DNA of 64,000 nucleotides, taken from assembly GCA_033811195.1 (NCBI GenBank), contig JAPXOZ010000004.1:1-64000 (forward strand), written 5' to 3'. This document shows positions 45,105 to 53,842 of the stretch, in pieces. The stretch comes from Cacconaster sp033811195. GTDB lineage: Bacteria > Bacteroidota > Bacteroidia > Bacteroidales > UBA932. Every line of letters starts with the position of its first letter. The stretch's first letter is position 1. A program made the position numbers and the translations under genes. A model generated the notes under the pieces. It did not search any database, was not told where the DNA came from, and saw only the letters and a list, made by a program, of their open reading frames with translations.

Positions 45105-47003
45105 ATGGCTAACAAACTTTTTTCTGAATTTCCTCCGGTTTCTACCGAGAAATGGGAAGAGGTAATTATCAAAGATCTGAAGGGAGCCGACTATGACAAG
45201 AGACTTGTATGGAGGACCCACGAAGGGTTCAATGTGCGTCCCTATTATCGTGCTGAAGATCTGAAGAATCTGAGGTATATGGGTAGCAAACCCGGTTGTT
45301 TTCCTTTTGTCAGAGGGACAAAAAAGGATAACGAGTGGTACATCCATCAGGGTATATCCGCATGTGAGGGTGATTTTGCCAAGGTTAATTCCGAAGCAAA
45401 GGTGCTTTTGACAAAAGGTGTCGAATCTCTCGGATTTTATCTTGACAATACAAAGGTTCTAATCAAAGAGGACTTCGCACGCCTTCTTAAGGGCATAGAC
45501 TTGACGGTTGTCCCCGTTTTATTCTGCGGATGCTCTCTCCAAAATGTTGAATCTCTCAACGGTTTTATTGCTTATGTTGACTCACTCGAAGTTGACAGAG
45601 ATGCAGTCAATGCAATATTTGATTTCAACCCCCTGATGACTCTTACCACAAAGGGCAATTTCTGTGAGGAGACCTCTTTCGAGAAGCTTGCCAAGTGTGT
45701 GAAGGCAGTAGAGGCATACAAAAATATCCGTGTAATTACAGTTGATGCTACCACTTTCAACGGAGCAGGTGCTTCTTCCACACAGGAACTCGCTTTCGCA
45801 CTATCGGAAGGCAGTGAATATATTTCACGCTTGACAGATCTGGGACTCTCGGCAAAGGATGTCGCCAGCAAGATGCTATTTGTCTTCTCGGTGGGCAGTT
45901 CATACTTCATGGAAATTGCAAAGTTCCGTGCAGCTCGTATGCTTTGGGCAAATGTGGTTGAGGCTTATGGCGTCGATTCCAATTGTGCAAAGAAGATGAA
46001 GATTTTTGCATATACCAGCGAGTGGAACCAGACAGTATATGATTCATATGTAAATATGCTCAGAGCAACTACGGAGGCAATGAGTGCTGCACTCGCAGGT
46101 GTCGATTATCTTGAGGTAGTGCCCTTCGACTTTGCTTATCAGGTGCCCGGCGAGTTCTCCAGCAGGATTGCACGTAATATACAGAGCATTCTCAAGGAAG
46201 AGTCCAACTTCAACAGGATTGTTGACCCTGCTGCGGGTTCTTACTATGTTGAAAACCTCACCAACTCTTTGGCAGAAGCTGCCTGGAAACTCTTCACCGA
46301 CGTGGAGAGCGCTGGCGGCTATGTCGCTCAGTTTAAAGAGGGCTTCATCCAGTCAGAGATCAAAGCTGTCTCCGATAAGAAAGACAAAAACATAGCTATG
46401 CGTAGAAAAACCCTTCTTGGCACCAACCAGTACCCTAACTTCCTCGAAGTTGCCGAGGAGTACATTACGAAGGAGATTGTTTCCAGAGAGATTCCCACTC
46501 TTATGGGTATGAAGATAGAAGAACCTTGCTGCTGTAGTAAACAAATAGCTGAGCCTCTGAGACCTTATCGCGGATCTCAGGCGTTCGAGGCTCTTCGTCT
46601 GGCTACTGACCGAAGCGGCAAAGAGCCTAAGGCATTTATGCTTACATTCGGTAATCTTGCAATGTGCCGTGCAAGAGCACAATTCTCATCCAACTTCTTT
46701 GCTGTAGCAGGAATAAGGATTATTGATAACAACCGTTTTGATACCATCGAAGAGGGTGTTAAGGCTGCTCTCGAATCAGGCGCTGAGATAGTGGTTGCCT
46801 GTTCATCCGATGATGAGTATGCAGAGGCAGTGCCTCAGATTGCAAAACTACTTGGTGACAAAGCTATCCTGGTGGTTGCCGGTGACCCCGCCTGCAGAGA
46901 GGAACTTATTGCCGCGGGCATTAATAATTTTATCCATGTAAGAAGCAATGTTCTTGAGACTTTGAAAGAGTATCAGAAGATGCTTGGTATTCCAGAACTC
47001 TAA
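45105..47003 (+). CDS. mutA: Methylmalonyl-CoA mutase small subunit
   Basis: 632 residues, homologous to the large subunit but with a degenerate C-terminal domain lacking the B12-binding DxHxxG. Contains the barrel segments of the family (IARNIQSILKEESNF, DPAAGSYYVENLT). Structural, non-catalytic partner of MutB in the conversion of succinyl-CoA to methylmalonyl-CoA for propionate formation. A Cys cluster CCCSKQ near residue 475 is unusual. 12 nt before mutB. Confidence 0.96.
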   Translation: MANKLFSEFPPVSTEKWEEVIIKDLKGADYDKRLVWRTHEGFNVRPYYRAEDLKNLRYMGSKPGCFPFVRGTKKDNEWYIHQGISACEGDFAKVNSEAKVLLTKGVESLGFYLDNTKVLIKEDFARLLKGIDLTVVPVLFCGCSLQNVESLNGFIAYVDSLEVDRDAVNAIFDFNPLMTLTTKGNFCEETSFEKLAKCVKAVEAYKNIRVITVDATTFNGAGASSTQELAFALSEGSEYISRLTDLGLSAKDVASKMLFVFSVGSSYFMEIAKFRAARMLWANVVEAYGVDSNCAKKMKIFAYTSEWNQTVYDSYVNMLRATTEAMSAALAGVDYLEVVPFDFAYQVPGEFSSRIARNIQSILKEESNFNRIVDPAAGSYYVENLTNSLAEAAWKLFTDVESAGGYVAQFKEGFIQSEIKAVSDKKDKNIAMRRKTLLGTNQYPNFLEVAEEYITKEIVSREIPTLMGMKIEEPCCCSKQIAEPLRPYRGSQAFEALRLATDRSGKEPKAFMLTFGNLAMCRARAQFSSNFFAVAGIRIIDNNRFDTIEEGVKAALESGAEIVVACSSDDEYAEAVPQIAKLLGDKAILVVAGDPACREELIAAGINNFIHVRSNVLETLKEYQKMLGIPEL

Positions 47004-47015
47004 AAACTGAAAGAT

Positions 47016-49148
47016 ATGAGACCAAATTTTAAAGATATCAAATATACTGGCACTCCTGCAGCATGTTGCAATGGTAAAGAGAATATCCCTTCCTGGAACA
47101 CTCCGGAACAAATTGAAGTGAAATCCATCTATACGGAAAAGGATATTGAAGGTATGGAGCACCTTAATTATGCGGCAGGTGTACCACCTTACCTTCGTGG
47201 CCCTTATTCTACAATGTATGTTATGAGACCTTGGACTGTTCGCCAGTATGCAGGTTTCTCCACAGCAGAAGAGTCCAACGCATTTTATCGCCGTAACCTT
47301 GCAGCAGGTCAGAAAGGACTTTCCGTGGCATTTGACCTTGCAACACACCGAGGATATGATGCAGATCACCCGAGAGTGGTCGGTGATGTGGGTAAAGCAG
47401 GTGTAAGTATCTGCTCCGTAGAGGATATGAAGGTTCTTTTCGACCAGATTCCTCTCGGAAAGATGTCAGTATCAATGACAATGAACGGTGCGGTTCTCCC
47501 TATCATGGCCTTTTACATAGTAGCAGGTCTTGAGCAGGGTGTGAAACTAGATGAGATGGCCGGAACCATTCAGAACGACATTCTCAAAGAGTTCATGGTT
47601 CGTAACACCTATATCTATCCCCCCGAGTTCTCCATGAGAATAATCGGTGATATTTTCGCCTATACCTCTCAGTTTATGCCTAAGTTCAACACCATCTCCA
47701 TCTCCGGCTATCATATGCAGGAAGCAGGTGCTACGAGTGACATTGAGATGGCTTATACTCTGGCTGACGGTCTTGAGTACCTCCGTACGGGTATCAAGGC
47801 AGGTATTGACGTAGATGCTTTCGCACCTCGTCTTTCATTCTTCTGGGCTATCGGCATGAATCACTTCATGGAGATTGCCAAGATGCGTGCAGCACGTATG
47901 ATTTGGGCCAAACTGGTCAACCAATTCAATCCAAAGAATCCCAAATCCCTCTCTCTGAGGACTCACTGTCAGACTTCAGGCTGGTCCCTGACAGAGCAGG
48001 ATCCATTCAACAACGTTGCCAGGACCTGTATAGAGGCTATGGGTGCTGTTTTGGGCCACACCCAGTCACTTCACACAAATGCTCTTGACGAGGCGATAGC
48101 ACTTCCTACAGATTTCTCTGCACGTATCGCACGCAACACACAGATCTATATCCAGGAAGAGACCAATGTATGCCGCTCTATTGACCCTTGGGCAGGTTCA
48201 TACTATGTTGAGAGTTTGACCAAAGAGATTGCACATAGGGCTTGGGCTCTTATTGAGGAGATAGAGAAACTCGGCGGTATGGCAAAAGCCATTGAGACCG
48301 GTCTTCCTAAACTCCGTATAGAAGAAGCAGCTGCCCGTAAACAGGCACGTATTGACTCAGGCCTCGAGAAGATTATTGGTGTCAATCAATATAGACTTGA
48401 TAAGGAAGATCCTATCGAGATTCTCGACGTTGACAATACTAAGGTTCGCGAGTCACAGATCAAGAGACTAAACGAGCTTCGTGCTAACAGAGATGAAGCA
48501 AAGGTAAAGGCAGCTCTTGACGCTATTACCCATGCTGTAAAGACCAAGTCCGGCAACCTGCTCGCATTGGCTGTCGAAGCAGCAAAGGTACGTGCTACTC
48601 TCGGTGAGATTTCTGATGCTTGTGAGAAAATAGTAGGTAGATATAAAGCAGTTATCCGTATGAATACAGGTGTTTACTCTTCAGAGGTAAAGAATGACTC
48701 TGATTTTGAAAAGGCAAAAGCAATGGTTGCCGAGTTTGCAAAGAAGGAAGGTCGTCAGCCCCGTATCATGGTGGCCAAACTTGGACAGGATGGTCATGAC
48801 CGTGGTGCTAAAGTGGTTGCTACAGGTTATGCCGACTGCGGTTTCGACGTGGATGTAGGACCTCTATTCCAGACTCCCGAAGAGGCGGCAAAACAGGCAG
48901 TAGAGAATGACGTTCACGTAGTGGGCGTATCATCACTTGCTGCCGGTCACAAGACCCTTGTGCCACAAATTGTAAGCGAACTTGCCAAATTAGGTCGTGA
49001 GGATATTCTCGTTGTCGTAGGCGGTGTGATTCCTGCTCAGGATTATGATGCTCTATACAAGGCCGGTGCTATGGCCATTTTCGGTCCCGGAACTCCGATT
49101 GCTACTGCGGCCATCAAGATGATGGAGATACTTAATCAGAAGTTTTAA
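47016..49148 (+). CDS. mutB: Methylmalonyl-CoA mutase large subunit
   Basis: 710 residues. Substrate-binding TIM barrel (TMYVMRPWTVRQYAGF, SIDPWAGSYYVESLT) and C-terminal B12 domain with DGHDRGAKVVATGYAD, where His is the lower cobalt ligand. Catalyses the adenosylcobalamin-dependent carbon-skeleton rearrangement. Very high similarity to the typical family pattern. Ends with a terminator. Confidence 0.98.
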   Translation: MRPNFKDIKYTGTPAACCNGKENIPSWNTPEQIEVKSIYTEKDIEGMEHLNYAAGVPPYLRGPYSTMYVMRPWTVRQYAGFSTAEESNAFYRRNLAAGQKGLSVAFDLATHRGYDADHPRVVGDVGKAGVSICSVEDMKVLFDQIPLGKMSVSMTMNGAVLPIMAFYIVAGLEQGVKLDEMAGTIQNDILKEFMVRNTYIYPPEFSMRIIGDIFAYTSQFMPKFNTISISGYHMQEAGATSDIEMAYTLADGLEYLRTGIKAGIDVDAFAPRLSFFWAIGMNHFMEIAKMRAARMIWAKLVNQFNPKNPKSLSLRTHCQTSGWSLTEQDPFNNVARTCIEAMGAVLGHTQSLHTNALDEAIALPTDFSARIARNTQIYIQEETNVCRSIDPWAGSYYVESLTKEIAHRAWALIEEIEKLGGMAKAIETGLPKLRIEEAAARKQARIDSGLEKIIGVNQYRLDKEDPIEILDVDNTKVRESQIKRLNELRANRDEAKVKAALDAITHAVKTKSGNLLALAVEAAKVRATLGEISDACEKIVGRYKAVIRMNTGVYSSEVKNDSDFEKAKAMVAEFAKKEGRQPRIMVAKLGQDGHDRGAKVVATGYADCGFDVDVGPLFQTPEEAAKQAVENDVHVVGVSSLAAGHKTLVPQIVSELAKLGREDILVVVGGVIPAQDYDALYKAGAMAIFGPGTPIATAAIKMMEILNQKF

Positions 49149-49151
49149 AAA

Positions 49152-49180
49152 TTAAAGGGTTCGGATTTCGAACCCTTTAA
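49152..49180 (+). terminator. mutAB terminator
   Basis: Perfect 12-bp stem TTAAAGGGTTCG / CGAACCCTTTAA with a 5-nt loop, 3 nt after the mutB stop, followed by TATTTAG. Confidence 0.85.
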
Positions 49181-49185
49181 TATTT

Positions 49186-49220
49186 AGTTCTGAGTTCTAA
49201 GTTCTGAGTATTGAGTTCCG
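49186..49220. repeat. Heptamer array D, five units
   Basis: AGTTCTG, AGTTCTA, AGTTCTG, AGTATTG, AGTTCCG in phase on the plus strand (GAGT orientation). It lies between the mutAB and rpsU terminators, outside both predicted transcripts. The five units match in number and type the five inverted units of array E. Confidence 0.85.
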
Positions 49221-49223
49221 AAT

Positions 49224-49254
49224 AAAAAAGAAGCTCCCTTCGAAAAGGGAGCTT
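49224..49254 (-). terminator. rpsU terminator
   Basis: AAGCTCCCTT (49231-49240) / AAGGGAGCTT (49245-49254) with a 4-nt loop; on the minus strand a run of six T (49229-49224) follows. Canonical Rho-independent terminator. Confidence 0.92.
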
Positions 49255-49302
49255 CCAGCTATGAAAACGGTTTATATATGATTTTTTTGCAAAAATCCGA
49301 AG

Positions 49303-49494
49303 TTATTCGTCGAGTTGTTGCATCTTCTGAACATAGATAGCCTTTTGCTTTTGGGCTCTCCTTTTTACAGAAGGTTTCTCAAAGGTCTTACGTTTCCTGA
49401 GTTCGCGCAAAGTACCCGTCCTTTCAAATTTGCGTTTGAATTTCTTTAATGCTCGTTCAATATTTTCACCTTCTTTAACCGGTACGATAATCAT
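49303..49494 (-). CDS. rpsU: Small ribosomal subunit protein bS21
   Basis: 63 residues, basic: MIIVPVKEGENIERALKKFK then RKRKTFEKPSVKRRAQK. In Bacteroidota ribosomes bS21 helps bury the 3' end of 16S rRNA (the anti-Shine-Dalgarno) and its own mRNA keeps a strong Shine-Dalgarno; that is seen here. Own promoter and terminator, so a single-gene unit. Confidence 0.97.
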   Translation of the reverse strand: MIIVPVKEGENIERALKKFKRKFERTGTLRELRKRKTFEKPSVKRRAQKQKAIYVQKMQQLDE

Positions 49495-49505
49495 TGTTCA
49501 GTAAC

Positions 49506-49512
49506 ACCTCCT
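49506..49512 (-). promoter_or_regulatory. Strong Shine-Dalgarno AGGAGGT of rpsU
   Basis: AGGAGGT on the minus strand, 11 nt before the rpsU ATG. Most other starts in the window (hydB, mutA, mutB, purD, hutU, purE, dnaK) have no such sequence. hpf is the other exception (GGAGGT at 52561-52566). Confidence 0.85.
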
Positions 49513-49524
49513 TTTTTGTGGGCA

Positions 49525-49555
49525 CAAATATAATCAGGTTTTTTGGTTTGACAAA
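49525..49555 (-). promoter_or_regulatory. rpsU promoter
   Basis: On the minus strand TTTG (49555-49552), 19-nt spacer, TATATTTG (49532-49525): full match to the Bacteroides consensus. Confidence 0.82.
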
Positions 49556-49581
49556 TTATTGGAGAAAAAAATGTATTTTTG
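49547..49581 (+). promoter_or_regulatory. hutU promoter
   Basis: TTTG (49547-49550), 23-nt spacer, TATTTTTG (49574-49581). Its -33 box is 1 nt from the rpsU -33 box; together they form the dyad TTTGACAAA. Confidence 0.65.
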
Positions 49582-49612
49582 TAATAAACATTTAAAAGAA
49601 CGACGATATTAA

Positions 49613-51628
49613 ATGGACAATAAAGAATTGAAACGCTTTAGGGAGTTGGTGGTACAGGGAATTCCTACCCAGCTTCCTCCACCTGCCAGATACGACAACG
49701 AAATTAGTCATGCACCAAAACGTAAGGATATACTTACCAGAGAGGAGAAAGTCCTCGCTATCAAAAATGCTCTCAGATATTTCCCGAAAGAGCACCACAA
49801 AGAGCTTTCGACAGAATTTGCACGAGAACTTGAGAGCTACGGACGCATCTATATGTATCGTTTCCGCCCTGAGTATCCTATAACAGCGCGTTCAATAGAC
49901 GATTTTCCCCATAAATCTCGCCAAGCAGCTGCAATTATGCTGATGCTCAGCAATAATCTCGATTATGCTGTAGCCCAGCATCCGCACGAACTCATAACTT
50001 ACGGCGGCAATGGAGCCGCTTTCCAAAACTGGGCGCAGTATCTGCTAACGATGCAGTATCTCTCCCAGATGACCGACGATCAGACTCTTGTGCTATATAG
50101 CGGTCATCCGATGGGGCTCTTTCCTTCTCACAAGGAGGCTCCCCGTCTGGTGATTACCAACGGTATGGTGATTCCCAACTACTCTTCGCAGGATCATTGG
50201 GAAAAATTCAATGCGATTGGAGTGTCGCAGTATGGTCAGATGACGGCAGGATCCTTTATGTATATAGGTCCGCAGGGTATTGTGCATGGTACTACTATCA
50301 CTGTGCTAAACGCAGCGAGAATGCATAATAAAGGAAGTGATGATATCAGAGGTAAGATTTTCGTTAGTTCGGGACTTGGAGGAATGTCGGGAGCCCAGCC
50401 CAAGGCAGCAGTAATTGCAGGAGTGGTAGGGATTGTGGCGGAAATCAATCCCAAGGCAGTAAGTAAACGATATGAGCAAGGTTGGGTGGATGAGGTATAT
50501 ACCGATTGCGATCTGCTCATAGATAGAGCACTAAAAGCGAGTGTTGCGAAAGAAGCGGTCTCACTTGCATACAAGGGCAATATTGTGGATCTTTGGGAGC
50601 GTCTTGCCGACAGAGAAGTCAGGGTGGATCTGGGCAGTGACCAGACCTCGCTCCACAATCCCTTTGCCGGTGGCTATTATCCCGTCGGTCTCTCCTTTGA
50701 AGAGTCCAACAGAATGATGGCACAGGAGCCGGAACGCTTCAAGGAGGAGGTATACAAAACCCTTCGCAGACATGTGGCTGCTATCAATAGACTTACTGCA
50801 CGAGGGATGTATTTCTTTGACTATGGTAACGCTTTCCTTCTGGAGGCATCCAGAGCAGGTGCTGATATTTTGGCAGCTGACGGCAATTTCCGTTACCCGT
50901 CGTATGTTCAAGACATCATGGGACCGCTTTTCTTCGACTACGGTTTCGGCCCCTACCGCTGGGTTTGCACATCTTCCCGTGCAGAGGACTTGACTGTTAC
51001 GGATGCTCTCGCAATAGAGGTATTGGAGGAAATCTTGCTTACAGCTCCGGTCGAGATACAACCTCAGCTCAAGGACAATATACACTGGATCAGAGAGGCG
51101 GCAGCCAATAATTTAGTAGTGGGCTCACAGGCTCGCATTCTCTATGCTGATGCTGAAGGACGCATAAAGATAGCTCTGGCGATGAACAAGGCAATTCGTG
51201 AGGGAAGGGTTAGTGCCCCTATAGTGCTGGGACGCGACCATCACGATGTGTCGGGTACCGATTCTCCTTTCCGTGAGACTGCCAATATCTATGACGGTTC
51301 CTCCTTTACTGCAGACATGGCAATACACAATGTCATAGGAGATTCTTTCCGTGGTGCTACCTGGGTATCGATCCACAATGGTGGCGGAGTGGGTTGGGGA
51401 GAGGTGATTAACGGCGGATTTGGAATGGTGATAGATGGCAGTGAAGAGTCGGACCGCCGAATCCGGGCTATGCTCCATTGGGATGTCAATAACGGTATTG
51501 CACGCCGTAGTTGGGCACGTAACGAGGGTGCCATTTTCGCCATTAAGCGTGAAATGGAACGCACTCCATTGCTCAAGGTGACTCTGCCCAATATCGCGGA
51601 TGACGATCTTGTGGAGAGCTGTTTCTGA
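49613..51628 (+). CDS. hutU: Urocanate hydratase
   Basis: 671 residues, of the longer urocanase type. Family stretches ITYGGNGAAFQNWAQY, LVLYSGHPMGLFPSH, SSGLGGMSGAQPKAA (NAD+ site) and IHNGGGVGWGEVINGG. Adds water to urocanate to give imidazolonepropionate in histidine degradation. The other hut genes are not near. It lies between rpsU and xerC; 8 nt before xerC. Confidence 0.96.
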   Translation: MDNKELKRFRELVVQGIPTQLPPPARYDNEISHAPKRKDILTREEKVLAIKNALRYFPKEHHKELSTEFARELESYGRIYMYRFRPEYPITARSIDDFPHKSRQAAAIMLMLSNNLDYAVAQHPHELITYGGNGAAFQNWAQYLLTMQYLSQMTDDQTLVLYSGHPMGLFPSHKEAPRLVITNGMVIPNYSSQDHWEKFNAIGVSQYGQMTAGSFMYIGPQGIVHGTTITVLNAARMHNKGSDDIRGKIFVSSGLGGMSGAQPKAAVIAGVVGIVAEINPKAVSKRYEQGWVDEVYTDCDLLIDRALKASVAKEAVSLAYKGNIVDLWERLADREVRVDLGSDQTSLHNPFAGGYYPVGLSFEESNRMMAQEPERFKEEVYKTLRRHVAAINRLTARGMYFFDYGNAFLLEASRAGADILAADGNFRYPSYVQDIMGPLFFDYGFGPYRWVCTSSRAEDLTVTDALAIEVLEEILLTAPVEIQPQLKDNIHWIREAAANNLVVGSQARILYADAEGRIKIALAMNKAIREGRVSAPIVLGRDHHDVSGTDSPFRETANIYDGSSFTADMAIHNVIGDSFRGATWVSIHNGGGVGWGEVINGGFGMVIDGSEESDRRIRAMLHWDVNNGIARRSWARNEGAIFAIKREMERTPLLKVTLPNIADDDLVESCF

Positions 51629-51636
51629 TACACTTT

Positions 51637-52581
51637 ATGAAGATAATTGATTCATTCATCGATTGGCTTGGAGTACAGAAAAGGTATTCCCCGCGTACAT
51701 TGGTTCTTTACCGTAGTGCAGTGGATGAATTTTATGCCTATATCTTTCCCGAGGGTAAAATAGAGGCAGGAGAGGAGACATCTGTGCTCACTCCTCTCAA
51801 TATTCGCGGTTTTATTGCCAGAGGACTTGAGAGCGGGCTTTCCGCTCGCACAATGAACCTTAAGTTAGCGGCTCTGAGCAGCTACTGTTCCTATCTGATG
51901 AAACAGGGAGTGATCCAGTCAAATCCTGTCAAAAAGGTATTTCGCCCCAAGGAGGAGAAAAAGCTTCCGGAGTTTTATACAGAGAAGGCTATGGGTAATT
52001 ATTTCGAAGCTTTGACTGAGGAAAAACAGGAGCAGGAAGTGGAGGAACCCTTTCCGATTTTGCGCAATAGAACAATACTTTTGTTGCTTTATGCCAGCGG
52101 AATTAGGCGTGCCGAACTATGCGGCTTGAAAATCACCGACTTCGATCCTGAGAGATCGGTAATAAGGGTTTTGGGGAAGGGAGATAAATTAAGAGAAATT
52201 CCAATTCCTTATGTGATATGTCAGGAATTATTGTTATATTTGAAAAGAATTAACAGGGAGTTTCCCGGCAACAGCGACGGATACTTCTTTTTGACCGATG
52301 TCGGACGGCCACTCTATCCGGCTTTTGTTAATAATGTAGTCAAAAAGGAACTTGAGAAGGTAGAAGGTTTTACAGGGCGAAAGTCGCCACACCTACTGAG
52401 GCATTCACTCGCGACACACCTGCTCAACCGTGGCGCCGACCTCAATAGTATCAAGGAGATCCTGGGCCACACATCCCTTGCTGCGACACAGATTTATACA
52501 CACAATTCGTTCGAACAGCTAAAGAACGCATACTTAACAGCTCATCCAAGAGCAAAAAACGGAGGTAATAATGGAAATTAA
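51637..52581 (+). CDS. xerC: Tyrosine recombinase XerC-like
   Basis: 314 residues. N-terminal SAM-like core-binding domain and catalytic domain with Arg in SGIRRAELCGL, HxxR in HLLRHSLATH, His in LGHTSLAATQ and nucleophile Tyr in IYTH. In Bacteroidota a Xer protein next to hpf is common, so this is more likely a dimer-resolution recombinase than a phage integrase. Overlaps hpf by 11 nt. Confidence 0.92.
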   Translation: MKIIDSFIDWLGVQKRYSPRTLVLYRSAVDEFYAYIFPEGKIEAGEETSVLTPLNIRGFIARGLESGLSARTMNLKLAALSSYCSYLMKQGVIQSNPVKKVFRPKEEKKLPEFYTEKAMGNYFEALTEEKQEQEVEEPFPILRNRTILLLLYASGIRRAELCGLKITDFDPERSVIRVLGKGDKLREIPIPYVICQELLLYLKRINREFPGNSDGYFFLTDVGRPLYPAFVNNVVKKELEKVEGFTGRKSPHLLRHSLATHLLNRGADLNSIKEILGHTSLAATQIYTHNSFEQLKNAYLTAHPRAKNGGNNGN

Positions 52582-52861
52582 AGTTCAATCAATCAAATTC
52601 GACGCAGACCAGAAGCTGCTTGATTTCATCGACAACAAGGTAGGTAAAATCACCAAGTACTACGAAGATATCGTGCGTACTGAAGTCAACCTCTCATTGC
52701 TTGCAGACCCACAAAACAAAAATGTAAAGATTATCGTCTACATTCCGGGCACGGAAATTATCGTTACAAAAAATGCTGACACATTCGAGGAGGCTATCGT
52801 GGAGTGTGTAGGAGTTCTCAAAGGAGCTCTTGTATCGGCCAAGGAGAGACGATTCAAATAA
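52571..52861 (+). CDS. hpf: Ribosome hibernation-promoting factor (HPF/RaiA, short form)
   Basis: 96 residues, MEIKVQSIKFDADQKLLDFI with a beta-alpha-beta-beta-beta-alpha pattern and no C-terminal dimerisation domain. Binds the decoding site of idle ribosomes. Preceded by GGAGGT with a 4-nt spacer, inside the last codons of xerC; a Shine-Dalgarno is unusual in this phylum. Confidence 0.93.
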   Translation: MEIKVQSIKFDADQKLLDFIDNKVGKITKYYEDIVRTEVNLSLLADPQNKNVKIIVYIPGTEIIVTKNADTFEEAIVECVGVLKGALVSAKERRFK

Positions 52862-52864
52862 GTT

Positions 52865-53842
52865 TTAGAAAAATAATTGGGTCAGTTCTTCGGGACTGAT
52901 TCCGCAAAAATAGTCACCGGCTGCCACTTCATTGAGGCGGCCGGAAATTTTTTCAGGAGTATGTTCCACACCGCACATGAGATTGCAGAACTCCTCTATA
53001 GGTTTATTGAAAAAGAAATCGCCTCTTATTTCCAGAGCGGAAATTTTTCTGGAAAAGACATCAAATGAAATCTCCACAAGTCCTGCCGGAAACTTTTTAA
53101 CCTTGTTGAGACTATATTTAGGTGAAGCACCAAAATTCCAGAAATCTCTGCGGTATCTTGACTCCGCAAGGGCATCAATTGAGCGCAAATCTTCTTCACT
53201 CCAACTGTAGGGCTTGTACTCGCGTCCAACATAATCTGCCAGATAATCCATAAATTCGCGTACATCCATTTTATTGGGGAGATGCTCAGAAATGTTGGTG
53301 ACTCTCGAACGGTGTGACCTTACTGCTTTGCCATCAAATTTCTCCGGACGCTCTTTCAATGCCTTTGCCAGGGAATTCATCGAGGCACTGAATAGCAGTG
53401 TTCCGTGTTGCATTATTCGGTCTTTTGAAAAGCATATCGCATTACCGGAAAACTTTTTCCCATCAATCATCAAATCGTTGCGTCCTTCCAGGTATGCCTC
53501 CACTCCAAGCGAATGGAGCGCATCCAGAATAGGCTTGGTATACCTGCGGAACATCTCATTGCTTTCTTTGCGGGAAATTTTGCTTTCGAAAAAGGAAAAA
53601 TTGACATTGCCGAGATCGTGAAAAACCGCACCACCTCCGCTCAATCTGCGAACTACGGGAATACCATTGGAAGAGACCCATTCCGTATCAATTTCAGCAT
53701 AAGCATTTTGGTTGCGGCCAACAATAATAGAGTCTGCATTTCGCCAGAGGCGAAAAATGCTCTCACTGAATTTTTCGAGTAGATACTCTTCAGCAGCGAG
53801 ATTCCAGTTAGGATCGGTAGTGATATCGTGAATCAGGAGCAT
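52865..53842 (-). CDS. lplA: Lipoate--protein ligase
   Basis: 325 residues from the ATG at 53842; longer readings run into the PAP2 gene. Motif RRLSGGGAVFHD, lipoyl-AMP Lys in DLMIDGKKFSGNA, and C-terminal accessory domain. Attaches free lipoate to E2 and GcvH proteins. Overlaps the PAP2 gene by 10 nt; 3' end lies 3 nt from hpf (convergent). Confidence 0.94.
   Translation of the reverse strand: MLLIHDITTDPNWNLAAEEYLLEKFSESIFRLWRNADSIIVGRNQNAYAEIDTEWVSSNGIPVVRRLSGGGAVFHDLGNVNFSFFESKISRKESNEMFRRYTKPILDALHSLGVEAYLEGRNDLMIDGKKFSGNAICFSKDRIMQHGTLLFSASMNSLAKALKERPEKFDGKAVRSHRSRVTNISEHLPNKMDVREFMDYLADYVGREYKPYSWSEEDLRSIDALAESRYRRDFWNFGASPKYSLNKVKKFPAGLVEISFDVFSRKISALEIRGDFFFNKPIEEFCNLMCGVEHTPEKISGRLNEVAAGDYFCGISPEELTQLFF

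Noticed and set aside
51637..52581. Integrase of a mobile element
   Set aside because: Neighbours are hpf and housekeeping genes, with no att repeats, tRNA or cargo; fits chromosomal XerC.
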